DNA of 62,924 nt from Scedosporium boydii. Its lineage: Eukaryota > Ascomycota > Sordariomycetes > Microascales > Microascaceae. How positions within the stretch are numbered: the stretch's first letter is position 1; each line of letters starts with the position of its first letter. The stretch is from the NCBI GenBank assembly GCA_002221725.1, contig NJFT01000229.1, forward strand, positions 1 to 62,924. The letters are read 5' to 3'. The notes below the pieces were generated by a model, which worked only from the letters and a program-made list of their open reading frames with translations, had not been told where the DNA came from and made no database searches. This document shows, piece after piece, positions 21,850-34,966 of the stretch. The translations under genes were made by a program, and so were the position numbers.

Positions 21850-22245
21850 AGAAATGGTGGTGATGATAATTGGGAAAACGGTACGATGGTGCAGAGCATG
21901 AGGAGTTTTCATATACTTTCGAGTAAATAAGATGTCATCAAAACTTGCTTTCAACATTAAACTGTCTCCGGGCGCTGTAAGGATCACTACTTCTCGAAGT
22001 GAGGGCGTGGGGATCAGGTACTCCATGTCTTCAAGCTATCCACGTTCATCTAATCGCCAAACTTCCTCCCCTTGGGAGGATTCAAGCCTTCAAAATAACT
22101 GTCAAGAAAAGAAAAAGAAGAAAATGGTAATGAGTAGAAGATAAATCCCGGCAAATATCCCATCGCCTCTTCGTCACAACTAATGCGCCCAAATCTATGC
22201 CAAGACACTGACAAGATCCCCTCGGCCCGCCACAGCTTGCCACTC
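21850..22245. other. convergent intergenic region
   Basis: 396 nt between the stops of the cysteine-rich and Ser/Thr-rich genes. It presumably holds both 3' untranslated regions. Nothing else is seen. Confidence 0.6.
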
Positions 22246-24083
22246 TTACCAGGGACCCTTACGACCTTTATTCCCGTCCCAGTTGCCTGGGTATCCGTAG
22301 CCATAGCCAGGATTGTAGCCCCTCGTCGTAGTGGTCGCGAAAGTCGTCGGCTGCGTAGCCTTGGTTCCCTCAATTGGCCCCGAGTCCTCTATTGATGTCT
22401 CATAGACCGGTGGATAAGGCTCAACGGGCTCAGTAGGGACGGTTGGAGCGGAGGTAGAGACCACATTCGTCGGGACATATGACGATGGTAAAGTTGGCTC
22501 CTCTGGAGAGTTCGAGTCGATTATAGATCCCGACTCGTAGGGCTTGGACGAAGAAGGGTAAGGACCCTGAGAAGAGGGTTGGTGTGTTGGGTGATGAGAC
22601 GATGCCACCGAGGATTGTGTGATGGGGTGCGAATCTTCCGTCGAGGATACAGGATGCCTGGTATCTGTACCATATCCCCCAGTTGGGACAGGACCCTGGG
22701 TAGTCGTTGTCTTAGATGGCCTATAAGTGAAATGTGGAGGTGGAATCGTCGGGTGCCTTTCCGTACCCCATCTCGTGGATCTGGTGTATTTCCTACTAGT
22801 TCCGACCGACGGCTTTGCGCCTGAGGACGCTCCAGTTTCTGAAGTCGGAACGGGCGTGAATGTAGACTCACCACCCGTCGGAACAAGAGTGCTTCCCCAA
22901 GTGGATGGCAGCGTCACGTAGCCTGAACTCTCCGGAGCGGTAGGTCCAGCCGACTCCACACCAGTAGATACGTAAGTTTCGGTATATGTATGTTCATAAG
23001 ACGTGGATTCTTCGGGCCCAGCACCTGATTTGCTCGTGAGCACAGGAGAGGTGTCAGTCACAGTCTTCGAAGTCGACGGGCCCCGAATAGACGTATGCTC
23101 TGTCGGGTGAGCAGTCTCAATTACTGAAGTCCACTGAGTGGAAGTTTCCTGCTCTTCACAGCCGTCGGAAGTCGATGTTGAAGCATAATGGGGATTGCTA
23201 GTCACGCGGCTGGTTGACTTGGATGGGAGAATTCCTCCCGTCGACGATGGCCGGTGTGGGCTGCCACTAGTTACCCCAGTTGGAAACGTTGGGACATGGC
23301 TGTGGGTGCTTTTGGAGGAGAGGAGTCTCGTCGAGTGATGAATGCGGGTCAAGCCTGTCGACAAGCCAGGATCACCGTGCGACTTCGAAGAGAAAGAGAT
23401 GTATGTTGGGGTCTCGGTGCCAATAGCATGGGATTCAGTGGACGAGGGTTGAATAAGGCCTGCACTTGTAATTCCCGATTCGGTGGAGTGATAACCGGTG
23501 GTCGAAGGCTCGTAAGGGGGCTCGTTCGAGCCCGTTGGTTCCTCCGGCGAAGAACTTTCAATACCAGAGGACCAGGTCGATGCGGTGGACCCAGGATACT
23601 CTCCCCAAGACGAGTGCAGACCGCCACTGGGCCACTTGCTTGACAAGGTTGGCACAGTTACGACCGCAGTAGTTTCGCTGGTGGCCGTGAGGGTCGTAAT
23701 AGCCTCTGGGGAACTAGATGGCTGAACGGGACCGCTCGACTCGGTCGACAGGACGGGAGGTGAGTAGCTGGATCCTGCACCTCCGGACTCTGTCTCGGGT
23801 GCCCTAGAGGAGGGAAGATGAATGTTCGATGTCAAAGTGGCGTGCGAGATAAATGTCGAGCCTGAAGCGCAGTGGGCAGGATACTCGGTCACGGTGATAG
23901 TGGCAGTGGTTGTGACAATGGTGCCGTAGTCATAGCCATGTCGAGGAATTAACCCTGCAAGAGCCAGAGTAGAGCTAGAAAGTTCGTCTCGAATTAGACA
24001 TCTCATTCCACATCTTGAATCATTGATTGGGGCTGGACTCACCTTACCCCCAGGACGGCCAGAGGATTGGCGAGGCGAACCAT
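22246..24083 (-). CDS. secreted Ser/Thr/Pro-rich mucin-like protein
   Basis: Two exons on the minus strand, 24043-24083 and 22246-23974, separated by a 68-nt intron; 589 aa. Splicing MVRLANPLAVLGV to SSTLALAGLIPRHG creates a good signal peptide that neither frame has alone. A short beta-type stretch follows (TIVTTTATITVTEYPAHC). The next ~500 residues are dominated by Ser, Thr, Pro and Gly, expected to be heavily O-mannosylated. The C-terminus is Tyr/Gly-rich and basic (GYNPGYGYGYPGNWDGNKG), with no hydrophobic tail, so a GPI anchor is unlikely. It is probably a cell-surface or matrix protein. No catalytic domain is seen. It is convergent with the cysteine-rich gene. Confidence 0.75.
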
Positions 24084-27005
24084 TGCTGCCAAAAAGATCT
24101 CCGTTGAAAAGAGCGTAAATGTTAAAACGAGAGTAGAAAAGAGAGTGGAAGTCCTCGAAAGAAGTTGAAGTCCAGGGATGGCTGGCAATGCTTCTCCAAG
24201 GTTTGAGCTCGAGCAGAACACCGACTTTATGTATCCCTCCCTCGCGAGGTTAGGACGAGCGACTGCATCGCAGGTGTGAACGAGGGACATGGAAGGAATC
24301 AAGCCAGGTTCACCACACCAAACAAACAGAGAGGTTGGCCATCCCATCATCCTCGGCATCTCTCCTCCGTTTGGGCAACCTCTTAAGACTTGTCATCTAT
24401 ATCCAACACGCAGCCCGCCGGCTCCTGAACGGGGAGACATCCCAGTCTACTGCGGCTCTCCGAACGAGACTCTGTAGACAAGATGAGACCACCTTTCCCG
24501 TTTCTAAATCTGGGCCGGTTTTGGCAGCGCGTCCCTCAGGTGATGGCTTCTAGCTGAGGAAAGAAACCGTTCGATCTCGACCATTTGCTTAGAGTTGCAC
24601 AGGTCGGATCTCGAAGCTCGAAAGCCACAATATATCTCTGTCAAACCAGCCTCACCCTTTAATACGGCCAACCTTGTTTTCGGGTTTTCTCTTCCGCTAT
24701 CCACTCCCGAACGGGATAGTCCGGAAACGCCTCCTCGGAATTTCCTTTGAAAAGGAGGTTGTGTCAGACGCCGGCACGTACGATCCCTAGTGAACTCGTG
24801 CAAAGATTGCGCACCCCGGATAGGATATAATGTTGTGCGGAACACTAACGCCTCTTCCAAAATCCCAGTCAGACCAGGCCGTCCGGGCTGGTAGCTACCC
24901 GTAACCACCAAGGCAAGAAGAGAACCGGGCCATCCCAGGGTCGGATTCAATTGGCGGAGTTTTCGATTCTGGCAACGCATCAGGCCCTCATACAGATAAA
25001 CACAGCTGGAACCGAAATGAAAGACACTGCGAGAGGCCGAAAGGAAACGTGGGGGTTGAGTTTCCTGTGATGGGCTTCGGGGAGAGAAACGAAGTTGGTC
25101 AAGCAGGAGATGAAGAAGAGGGATGTGCTGCCGGGAATCGCGGGCGTTCTGAACAAGAGAATTTGTTTGGCCAACAAAACAAGCTTAACCTCGTCTCGTC
25201 CTTCGAAGATCTAGTCGTGTCACAGCTTTCCGCAGGTCTCTCAAATGAAAACAGGAAAGCCTCCATATCACAGTCGAGTAACCAAGGCAGCCGCATCCGT
25301 GGGATTGTATGCTCCCGCCCCTGTGCAACCGTTAGAAACCGCCAGCTGTGGAAGAAGCCAATGCCAATTTCACCCCTCGTCACAGACCTAATCTACTGCA
25401 AACAGAACAGATCGGGAAGATGCCGGAGAGGATCAGGGTTGTGCCCAGCCTGCAGAGCATAGAGCACGTCATCCACAAAACGGCCCTGCGAGACCGACGA
25501 TATCTCGATCCCGGAACCAGGGAAGATCCGCAGCTCTCCCGAGGACCTTGTTATTTCGGGATGCTGCGGCTTTTGGCCCTCAACGTCAAACGCGACCGAT
25601 CCGGGCAACTTCCGTCGTGATATTCGGTCGTATGTTGGCCGTAAGGGCAGTATCCGTCTAAGCCTCGAGACATCCGACGGATCTAAGTCCCCTGAAATTT
25701 CGGAGAGTCTTCGGAAGGCAGGGACATGCCGTTCGCTTGTTATCCGTCGAAAAGCTGGGGAGACGATCATGGATCCAGGTCTCCCTCTCTGGTTTCCCTG
25801 GTCTCGACGAGCAGTGACTGTTTTTGTGTCGCGAAGGATTAGCAGAACAGGGAACACATCTTCATCCCAACCCGTCAGACTCGTCCTCCAGCAAGTCCAG
25901 GCAGATCCATCAGTTCGGCACATCGAGTCAGCCAAAGCTTCCCAAAGATTAATCCACCTCCTCACCTCCGGCACATCCCGAAGACCAAGGAAAGCAACAT
26001 AGTCACCATGCATGGCCTTGCTCGAGGCTTAGTTCAAAAAGAAATTATAGTTTTCTGTCCAGTGCTAGCTTCACTACCTGTAAAAGAAGCCCTTCAAGCA
26101 TCACATCCAATCACCCCTTGCAAAATCTCAGAGATTTCAACCATCCGCAAAGCACCAAGTCAACAATAAACGGCATATCTTCCGGTTAGGAGACACAGAT
26201 TCCCGTATTACCGCAGTAAGGATGGAAAAGATACAACTAAAATCTTGCAAAGGCCCTCCCCTCTTTTAGGAACTAAACCCAAAACAACAAATCACACAAT
26301 TCCCCTCCCACCACCTCTCTCCCAACCATAACCCTAGGACACAATATATATAGAGAAAAGGGAAGACAGCTGGAAGAGCGGGGATGCCATAGGAAATGCG
26401 CATGACGAATCGACGGAGAAACAATATAACCCAAGGAAATAACGGGGGCCTGTTCGTACCCGCGGTGTGGCAGTGGTGTGTATGTTAGACAAGCAAAAAG
26501 GGGCCAAATGATGTTTTTGTAGACAAAAGAAAACTAGGCAGGGTTGTAAGTGGGCGATCAAGTTGGTGTGTGGCTATTAGCGACAGATGCCATGGCCCCT
26601 TCACGGCAGCTCCGTCGTGACAAGTATGTAGATGGAACAAAAAATCGAACAGATAGAAAGAGATGTTTCAAAAAAGGATAGCCCAAATATATCAATGCTT
26701 TGCGGTGTGCGCATACCGTATCTTACCCATCCAACCAACGCCTGGCCAAGAAACAAACACTGCATAGATCCAGTCGACCAAGACTTCCCGACAAGCAAGA
26801 CCTTAGAAGGGACCACCTGATGTAGATGTCAGGGTGAACTGGATCCAGCAAACGAAAGAAAGTGCGAAATCTCGCTGATGACGGAAAGGAAACTTTGTCG
26901 AGCGGAGAGGCGAGTCATCCACTACTAACGATCATTCATTGCTAGGGGAATGACTTGAGGCGGAAGTGTTAGCGAGACCGTAAACAGCATCGTTGTGTCT
27001 GATGG
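24084..27005. other. intergenic region
   Basis: From the start of the Ser/Thr-rich gene to the 3' end of the first transcription factor. No recognisable gene. Two minus-strand frames of 206 codons (25393-26013) and 158 codons (24504-24980) exist but show no family, no introns and no low-entropy coding signature. The part next to 27005 is presumably the regulator's 3' untranslated region. Confidence 0.5.
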
Positions 27006-29292
27006 CTAGGGGTTTTTGTCACTTACCCGTTGTAATGCATGAAAGTCCCCGACTGTTCTCGGTATCCCAGACGTTTGCGCTGGATGTGAGGCCAGTGTAA
27101 AGGATTTCCCACTTTGATGATCTATCCCTATACCCGGCGAGACCATATTCACCCCCGTCGGACTCATGCCATGCATCATTGGCATCTGCCCTTGCATGCC
27201 CGGTTTTTGGTTCATCATTCTCGGGGGTGGATTGCCCATCGGTTGCCCTTGTGAACTGAGCACGCCAATGTTCTGCTGTGGTGGCTGGCCCATCGCATTC
27301 GGTCCCATATGAGTGTGCATTTGTTGCGGGCTCAGGTTCTGACTCTGTAACGTCGGTATTCCACAGTGCTGGTGTGGAAGCGACTGTTGCTGGTGGTGAT
27401 TGTGATTCATCTGCGGCTGGGAATTTTGTCCGCCCAACCTTGGCATCATCATGTCGGGGAATGAAAAGTCATTTATATTCTGAGAGAAATCAATGCCCGG
27501 TGACATGATGGGCGGTGACGCCGTGAAGCTTTGGGACATATCGGGGGACGTTCCCGGAGGCATCGACATAGGGCCCGAGCCGTTGCTGCCGAGGTTGGAG
27601 TCGGGCGAGGCGCCGCTCATAGATGCGAGCGAAAACTTGCGGTCGTAGTCGGAGACGTCGAACTTGCCGAGATCCTCCGTGTCCAGGCTAAGACCCATCT
27701 GGCCAGAAGGAGGCTGGGCCATACCAGCGTTGCCGAAGCCATCGAAGATGTCAATGTTGGCAAGGTTCGCAGTGACACACTCGGGAGCGTTCTGGAGCAT
27801 GGGCGTCACGAGGCGAGGGAGCGCCTCGGTGATCTTGTTGAAGAGAAGAGGAATAAATCGCTGGTCTCCGTTCCTCAGAACCGCAACGATGTTGAGCATC
27901 TGGCTAAGACGTTCACGAGGGCCGACGGTGAACCTATCGCGGGACATGGGCTTGTGCGAGAGCGCGGTGGCGGCATCGTTGGCAATCTCGAAGAGCTTCT
28001 CGATCTACAGAAATGAGTTAGTAGGTTCATTTCACAACACCCGCACACTTCTCGGTCTATCAACATACCAAGCCGGTACCCATGAGCTGAACGCCCTGAC
28101 CGGGGAACTGAGAGGCCCAGCTGGCGAGCATTTCACGAGCAACTTCAGCAGGGAACTGGAAACCCATGCCATTGTCCTCGCCTTGGCTGGACAGCTGCCA
28201 GTGGGTCGTCTTGAGCCACTGCTGGTTCGTCGACATGTCGCCGAACTGGGAATCCTGGCAAAGATAGCTGGGCATAATGTCATTCAGCTGCTTCTGCAGG
28301 TTGGTCGTGTAGGCGGACGTGAAGTTCGCAGCGGTCTTGTTCCAAGTCGAGATGAGGGAGTCGTCGAAGAGGCGGAAGGCATTGACGAGGGCGAGGAAGG
28401 GAGGAAGGTCCTGCGCCAGGGGGTCGGTGGGATCGTCGGCCAAGGTGGGCACGTTAATGGAAGCCTGCAGGGTGACAGGTCGCTGTCGCTGGAGAGCGTA
28501 GGCCCTCTCTGTGGTGAAGATGAGCCAGTAGAGCCTCCTCCTGCGGGCGGATTCGACGGGATCCCACTGCCTGTACGTGTCCTCCTTGTGCATCTCGAGC
28601 ATATGAATCATGGTGCTGGCCTCGCGGAGATAGTACCAGGCTTTGCCATGGGATTCGACTCCGTAATAGCAGGCGAAGATGAAGTAGCTGGTAGCAATCG
28701 AGTTGAGGGTTGGGGTGTCGAGGTACTCGTAGCCGTTCCTCACGCGCATGGCCTCCTCCAAAAGTAGGGTGCTGGCAATGAGATTCGAACCGGGCATAAT
28801 GTCAAGGTTGTAAGGATCGCTAGAAGGCATAGTCATACCGGGCTGAAGCATGACGAAGGCGCAGAGAGAGGTGACGAGGCAGTAGACATCGCGGTTCTGT
28901 TCCATGAACATGGACTGCTGTTCTAACGCCTGGCGGACGAGGATTGGCATGTTGGAGTACATGTGGGAAAAGAAGAACTCGAAGCACTCCTTGACGAGCT
29001 CTCCCGTAACCATACCGGGCGAAGGTCCAGCGGTCGTCGGGTTCTGGGAGGGACCAGCCGTGAGGCCAGCGACGCGGTTCTGTACACGGGCAGCGAGACT
29101 CGTCTGGCGTTGCGTCTCCCTCAACTCGCTGATGACCTTGGCGCGAGAGCCCTTGGGGCCCTTCTTCTGTGGGATGGCATTGTAAGTGCAAGAGAGCTGA
29201 GCGGTCGCGCAGTTCCTACACGGGTTGATTCCGTCGCACTTGACTTTCCTGCGATGGCAGGCATCGCAGGCCCGTTTTACGGCGGCCGACAT
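27006..29292 (-). CDS. Zn2Cys6 transcription factor, maltose-activator-like
   Basis: Exons 28069-29292 and 27006-28004, joined over a 64-nt intron (branch site CTAAC); 740 aa as drawn. The N-terminal binuclear zinc cluster is at residues 9-36 (CDACHRRKVKCDGINPCRNC). It is followed by KKGPKGSRAK, reminiscent of the KRGPKS linker of yeast MAL activators. The middle region (about 100-420) fits the fungal-specific regulatory domain, with FIFACYYGVESHGKAWYYLREA and RRRLYWLIFTTERAYALQRQRP. The last ~200 residues are Met/Gln/Pro/Gly-rich, a likely activation region. The 3' end is uncertain: a good donor (GTAAGT) lies just before the drawn stop. Splicing to acceptors near 26950 would replace the last seven residues by one to three others. 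The regulated pathway is unknown. Confidence 0.9.
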
Positions 29293-29794
29293 TACGTCTG
29301 TCGAGAAGGTTATAAGATGTGTTTGGTCGATTGAAAGGTCGAATACACAATTGACGGATTATCGACCAAGTTAAGAAAGAGTAAGGATTGTCTGTTTAAG
29401 AGGAGTTATTTCGGCGACATTGATCGGCGGGTTCAGGGGGGCCGCTCGAGTTAAAAAGTTGATCGTCTCGAGGCAGCGGGTTGCCCAGGCCGAGGAAAAT
29501 GTGTGCTCGTCGTTCGCGGACAAAATTAAGCTATTGAGTCGAGGTTAAAGAGAGCAGAGACACAGAGTTGTGCAAAGGTGCAAAGGCAAAACTCTATGAT
29601 GATGCGGTTTACAGTGAGAGCATTTGAGAGGAATCGAGGGTGCGAGGTGGTGAGGATGGGATGCAGAGACGATCGGGTCAAGGAAGGGAAGGAGGAGGGT
29701 GGATCAAGTGACGGATTGGACGTTTTGGGGGGGAAGGCAGGAGGTAATTGCTGGACACGTCGAATGTGGGAAGGAACTGGGGGCTGTGGACCAG

Positions 29795-29828
29795 GGGACT
29801 TTGGGACTTGGGACTTGGGACTTGACTT
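29795..29828. repeat. GGGACTT tandem repeat
   Basis: Four copies of the heptamer GGGACTT (one preceded by an extra T), then a degenerate fifth. Lies about 500 nt upstream of the first transcription factor. Confidence 0.75.
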
Positions 29829-30210
29829 GGTACCGGACTGGAGGGACTTGGCAATACGAAGGACTGAGGAATGGAGGCAATGCACACTCGCACACACACC
29901 ACTTCCTTCAATTGATCCTTGCAATTGTCGACGCAGGGCTCAACAGGTGGTACGTTCAGGTACCTAGCTCGATTCAGTACCAAAACAACAGAGAATTCTG
30001 GGTGATTGGTTTTTAGACAGTGCATTGAACACGGTTCAGTTGTCAACCAATCACTCTTGTCTCTACCCCAGGACCCATTTCCCTCCCGGGGCCCTTGGAC
30101 CCACAAGTACGTACCGTACCGTACAAGACAGGAGTGTAGTGTACATAGGTACTTTGTAGTATACCTGGGAGACTTTCACGATGCCCACACGGTGTACGAA
30201 GTGTGCATCC

Positions 30211-30233
30211 AGGAAGGAAGAAACTTCCTTCTT
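30211..30233. repeat. small hairpin
   Basis: AGGAAGGAAG and CTTCCTTCTT are complementary except for one G-T pair, around a three-base AAA loop. Confidence 0.55.
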
Positions 30234-33200
30234 CTCCCCTGGACTTGTTCACCACTGCAGATCTTTCCTCACTGGGCAAGTACGCACCACCGACCTCTCA
30301 AGGCCAATTTCATAAGTTCTCAATGAAGACAGGAAAGAGGAAAATTTGGACTAGTGTTGCGTGGATTATTTCATTGAGTTTTTTCGCAATGCAAGTACTC
30401 TTAAAACGAGAGTTGACACGGTTGTGAGCAGACATGTCCATTCCCCAGAAAATGCTCGATTGGGTCATCCGGCAACACTGAACCAGAGCCATAATTGGAA
30501 GAAGACAAATGAGACGATCCGGGTTTGAAGGACCGCGTAAGAGGAGAGGGAGTATAAAGCCGGGTGTCTCTTCAATTATCCCAGAGGAAGGAAGATGCTC
30601 ATGCCCTGGCTTGGCTGGATATTGCTTCGTACCTCCCTGGTTCTGGAGCCAACCCAGTCAGGGAGATGAGGCTGCCGCTGTTTCTTCCTAGCGTGTGGCT
30701 TGCTCTCGAACCTGAAGCGACCAGGGCCCTTGGCGGATGGTGCGAGTTGGCATGAATACGAAGCCAGTGAGTGACACAACATTGAATCTTCGACGCACAA
30801 CATGGTCTATTTTGGTATTTCCACAGTCTCAGTCTGTGGCGTAAATGTCGGTGGACGAATTACTCAGGGCCCGACATTTGTCAGGGAAGCCTTGGGGGAC
30901 CATTTGTCAAGAGCAGGATTGGAGAGATCAGTGTTGTACGAAGCAATGTTCCAATTGCGGCCAAAAGCAAAAAGGTTCCTAGTAGTTCAATGCTGTGATA
31001 CTTCAAGATGACTGCTAAGGTATGCCCTTGGCTGCCTTCAGAGCTGACGCCTTCCTGGTCTTCCGGTCGATGTCCAGTCCGTCATCGATTTGCTTTTTTT
31101 TTTTTTTTCCCACCCTCCTCAGCTCCCTTCTGTTCTTTTCTCCTCTGATCCGGTCTCCTATCAGGGGACTGAAGACGCCAATTTGATCCAATTTGATCAG
31201 AGTGACAGATCACCAAGCTAATACCAATGCCCAGTACGAAGTATGAAAGCACTGTATTATCACGCAAAGCCATAACAATACCATTGACATCAAGGAATCC
31301 CGTCATCACTCATTCATCATTCAATTCACTGAAGCGAATTGGCAATTTCGAGGTTGAAACGTTTCGTACTGTGTCAGGCTACTTCAGGGTACAGAGCAAT
31401 TACAAGATAGGATACAAGGAAGACCCTATTTCTCTCTCTTCAATGCCCTCAAATCTTTCTTGTCCCTCTCTTCTCGTCCACTTCTACTTCGTACGGAAAA
31501 CATCTTGATCAATCTCCCGGCCTCATCGGGAACATGGCATAATTTTGGATTAATGGCAGTAGCGAAAGAAACTCGCCTACGAATTCTCGTGTATGGGATA
31601 TTAACCTGCAACGTCCAGAGGTTCAGAGTAGATCAACTCTATCGCCGCCGTCTCTCGCGAGTCTCTCATGAATGCTACCGTCTGATGTCCCTCTCTCTCT
31701 CCCCAGCTTCAATGCGAGAAATGCCTCGGCAAACTCCACCTACAATACTCCTTTCTCCGGACCACTCAGTTGTCAACATCTTCTTCTTCCCCGACCTCCC
31801 CGCTAAATTTCGACCTACCGGCAATGGGACACTACTAAAATAGTCGGTCCACTGTGCTAGTTCGAAGTACCGAAGTACTGAAGGACGACGACAAGGAAAT
31901 GTCTTTGCGTACACCAATGTACCCCGTGTACTTCCGAGGAAGCACAGTGCGGTCTCTCGAATGATGGGTTTACTCGTAATGCTCCAAGAGTGACCTCAAA
32001 TGGAAGAATCAATTGATGCCTACTCCACTCGAACCCATTAAACCATGAAACATCGTCAAGAGAAGAGTCCAACACGAATCGATGCCCGTTAGTTGGGTCA
32101 GTGCCCCCCATGGCATCTATTGATGATATTAATTGCTTCAGACTCGTAAATGTCAGTGCCTACTTCGCACTTCGCAGGCTATGTCGATTCATCGCCCTTC
32201 ATTTCCAGCACATTCATGCGACGACAAAGTTCGAAGCAGAGCTAGGATTGGGCCTCCGGCGTTCGCCGTAAACAACTGCACTCTTCTCGAAACTTTAATT
32301 CGCCTTTTTCACCTTTTTCACCCACCCATTTCATAGCACACATGGCGCTAAATCTCCTCTTCCCCGGCTTCTACGTGTTCACGGTTAATATCAGAAGGAT
32401 TCTAAACTTCCCCCTCTCCTCTGGCACAGTTGCCGGGCGTCCCCTCCAGAGCCAAGTTGCACCCCAGTAATGCAGAATATCGGTCCTGCTCCGAATCCCC
32501 AAGCAACCAGCACAGCAAAGCAACCGGAACTCTTCGAGATTCGCCTGCATGAGGTCATCACGACCGCTCGTCGCAGTCGGCCACTTGTGTTTAGGGCCGA
32601 GAACCTAGAAAGAGCAAGAAAACCGCCTCCGGGACCAGTGAGGGGGGAGACTAGTTTCGTAGCATCGCTTACGACATGCAAGAGCGAGTCGTGCGATCCA
32701 AGACGCCGAGCTCAGTCCAGTGGCTGGCTTCTTGATGGACTCTAGAAAGAAGATATCAATGTGATGATGATCTTTTCTGGCATCCGGGCATTCATCCAAC
32801 TCTAACCGATTCTCGGCCTCTTTCTCATAGGCTTCCATCTATTACTCCGGACTGGCATCGGCATGAAATCGCGATGCTTGACAAGTGTCGCATGTCGCAG
32901 AGGTGCCGAAGATTGGGGACCAGTTCCAAGAACCGAACTTGTCAAAACGTGCCTGGCTCACTATAGTAAGGTTCCTCTCTGTTTGACAGACCAAAATGTC
33001 TCAGAATCCTTGGGATGCAAGTCAATGAGTGGAACAGACAAGAGTTCATGGGATATGACAGGCCTTGAATGTTAACGGACACGATAGTCTCACTTCCGCA
33101 TCTCAACGCTTTTCAAGACCCAGCCTTTGCAACTTTTTACTCATCGGCTCGTCTACTTAGCAAGCGAGGTCGCAAACAGATAGCTAGTCCGTCTCTCGTC

Positions 33201-34966
33201 GTTCAGCAAGGGAAAATGTCGTCGTTCCTCCTTGAACATTGAAGGAAATCAGCGGACGCGAGTGCAATTGTGTGCTTAAGGTACTTCATACTTCTCCATG
33301 TCTCCACTCGTAGCGAACAGTGCGAGGATCAGACTGTACGGGAACGTGAGGACCTGCGGAGAACATACAACGTTTGATTGAGAATGCAACGCTACCTTTA
33401 TGCCCCCCAGCGGATCATTCTCATTTAGTCCTAGCGCATCTGCGTCGGGCCGATAGGGCCAAGGCACACCACTGAGAGCGCACAGGGGCAAAGGGGTCTG
33501 CGAGGCTGCAGACTAGACGGCCTATGATTGGCCAGTTCGCGCCTTCTAAATTGGGGCGATGATCAGGTGGTCGAACAATTCGCTGACTCAGCTACCATTA
33601 GTCATGTCACCCGAAGTCCGGGCAATTTCGGGTATTCGTCGGTCACCTGATCTTCTCGTTCCATCCACATTTGGCAGCAGTTGCCAACAACACAGGTCTT
33701 TCTTGGCAGACTCTCCCTCACTCTCCCGATTGTCTCTCTTGCTTGTCTTCCTTGTCAGATCCGCCTGTATCTCGCCGTTTCGAGCACAATTTTGGGTTCA
33801 AATAACCCGCAGTGCCGTAACGCCACCGCCAATGGCGATTGGGTCAACTTGCTTCTTCTGCCTATCATGACTTGATCGGGTTTAGCATTTTGTGGCTCAT
33901 CCATCCCTGAGACCTTTCAGCTGGTTGACCACATCAAGGGGGGAGAAGGGGAGAACCAAGAAGAGACATCTTGTTATTATGGCCATCCTCTGTTCGGTTT
34001 TCGTACTTTGCCTGGCTGTGTGTGTTGTGTGTTTGAAGGGGGGGAACAGACAGCTTGGCTTGGACTTGTTGAGTCGTGGTCCTTTTGAAAATTTTCAAGC
34101 GAACAACTCCTGCTGCCAAACCGGCAACCCTGTGATATCACCCTCGTTCCCTCCATCGTCATCCCCGCTGGCCCCCTAACAAGTCGGAGAAAAGAAGAAG
34201 AAGATTAAAAAATAACTAACAGCCCCGAAAAGGAGAGAAACAATTGACCGGGAACGCCGAATGGCAGTGAACTCCTCTTACTCTTCAGCCTTGTAAGGCG
34301 ATTAAATTTCGAATCGAATGGGTGGGGTCCGGTGATTCCATTCCCAGCGAGGACAGCTTTTTCGTTAGGAGCCTCAATTTTGTAGCTCGACCAAAACCCT
34401 CCAATCTCATCCCATCCACCTCTTGGCTGTCGCTCAGCGTTTTGTTGTCCGCTCTCACTGGTCCTTCAACTCCCTTTTACCCATTTCTTTCTCGTCTGGT
34501 TCAACCTTCCGATATCCTAGACCCGTTTCCCCTGATATGTGCACACTCTCAACCCAGGTTTCGATTAGACCAACTTGGGGTTGGGTTGGGACAGTGATGA
34601 TATAGAGAGAGAACCAGAGGAGAAAGCAAAAAAGGCTTGGAAACTACGTCACTCGACGATAGGAACGCGGGAAGAGGGCAACGTCATAATTTATATCGAC
34701 CCCGGGGAAACAAAGAGGTGAGAGGAGTGGGCCACGCTCGAAGAGGGTAAAGGGACCGAGGCCAGAAGCAGGAACACGAGCGAAAGAAAAAAGGGCGGAG
34801 AGGGAGACAGAGAGAAGGAAGGGAAGAATACGACGGTTTCTTCTGTGGGCGCTGCGCAGAGACATTTTTTTACCACACACCCTTTCCCCTACCATTTTTT
34901 TATTTTTATTTTATTTTTCTAATATCCGCTCTTCCCACCTCGTTCCTATTTCCCAGTTGAGTTAGG

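Larger units (their letters stand above)
29293..34966. other. 5.7 kb gene-free region between two divergent regulators
   Basis: Separates the starts of the two Zn2Cys6 genes, which point away from each other. No protein gene is recognised. It holds simple repeats (29795-29828), a small hairpin (30211-30233), T-runs and two exact nonamer copies (31235, 31485). It probably includes long leaders and regulatory sequence for both genes. Confidence 0.55.

Noticed and set aside
28780..28800. tRNA B-box-like GATTCGAACC
   Set aside because: Lies inside the coding exon of the Zn2Cys6 regulator and has no A-box or cloverleaf around it.
32470..32745. 91-codon plus-strand frame starting MQNIGPAPNPQATSTAKQ
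   Set aside because: No recognisable domain, an opposing frame of the same length overlaps it, and no splice-linked neighbours were found.
33979..34179. 66-codon frame starting MAILCSVFVLCLAVCVVCL, signal-peptide-like
   Set aside because: The part after the hydrophobic run is short and featureless, with no promoter or homologue recognised. A T/G-rich tract easily yields such a run.
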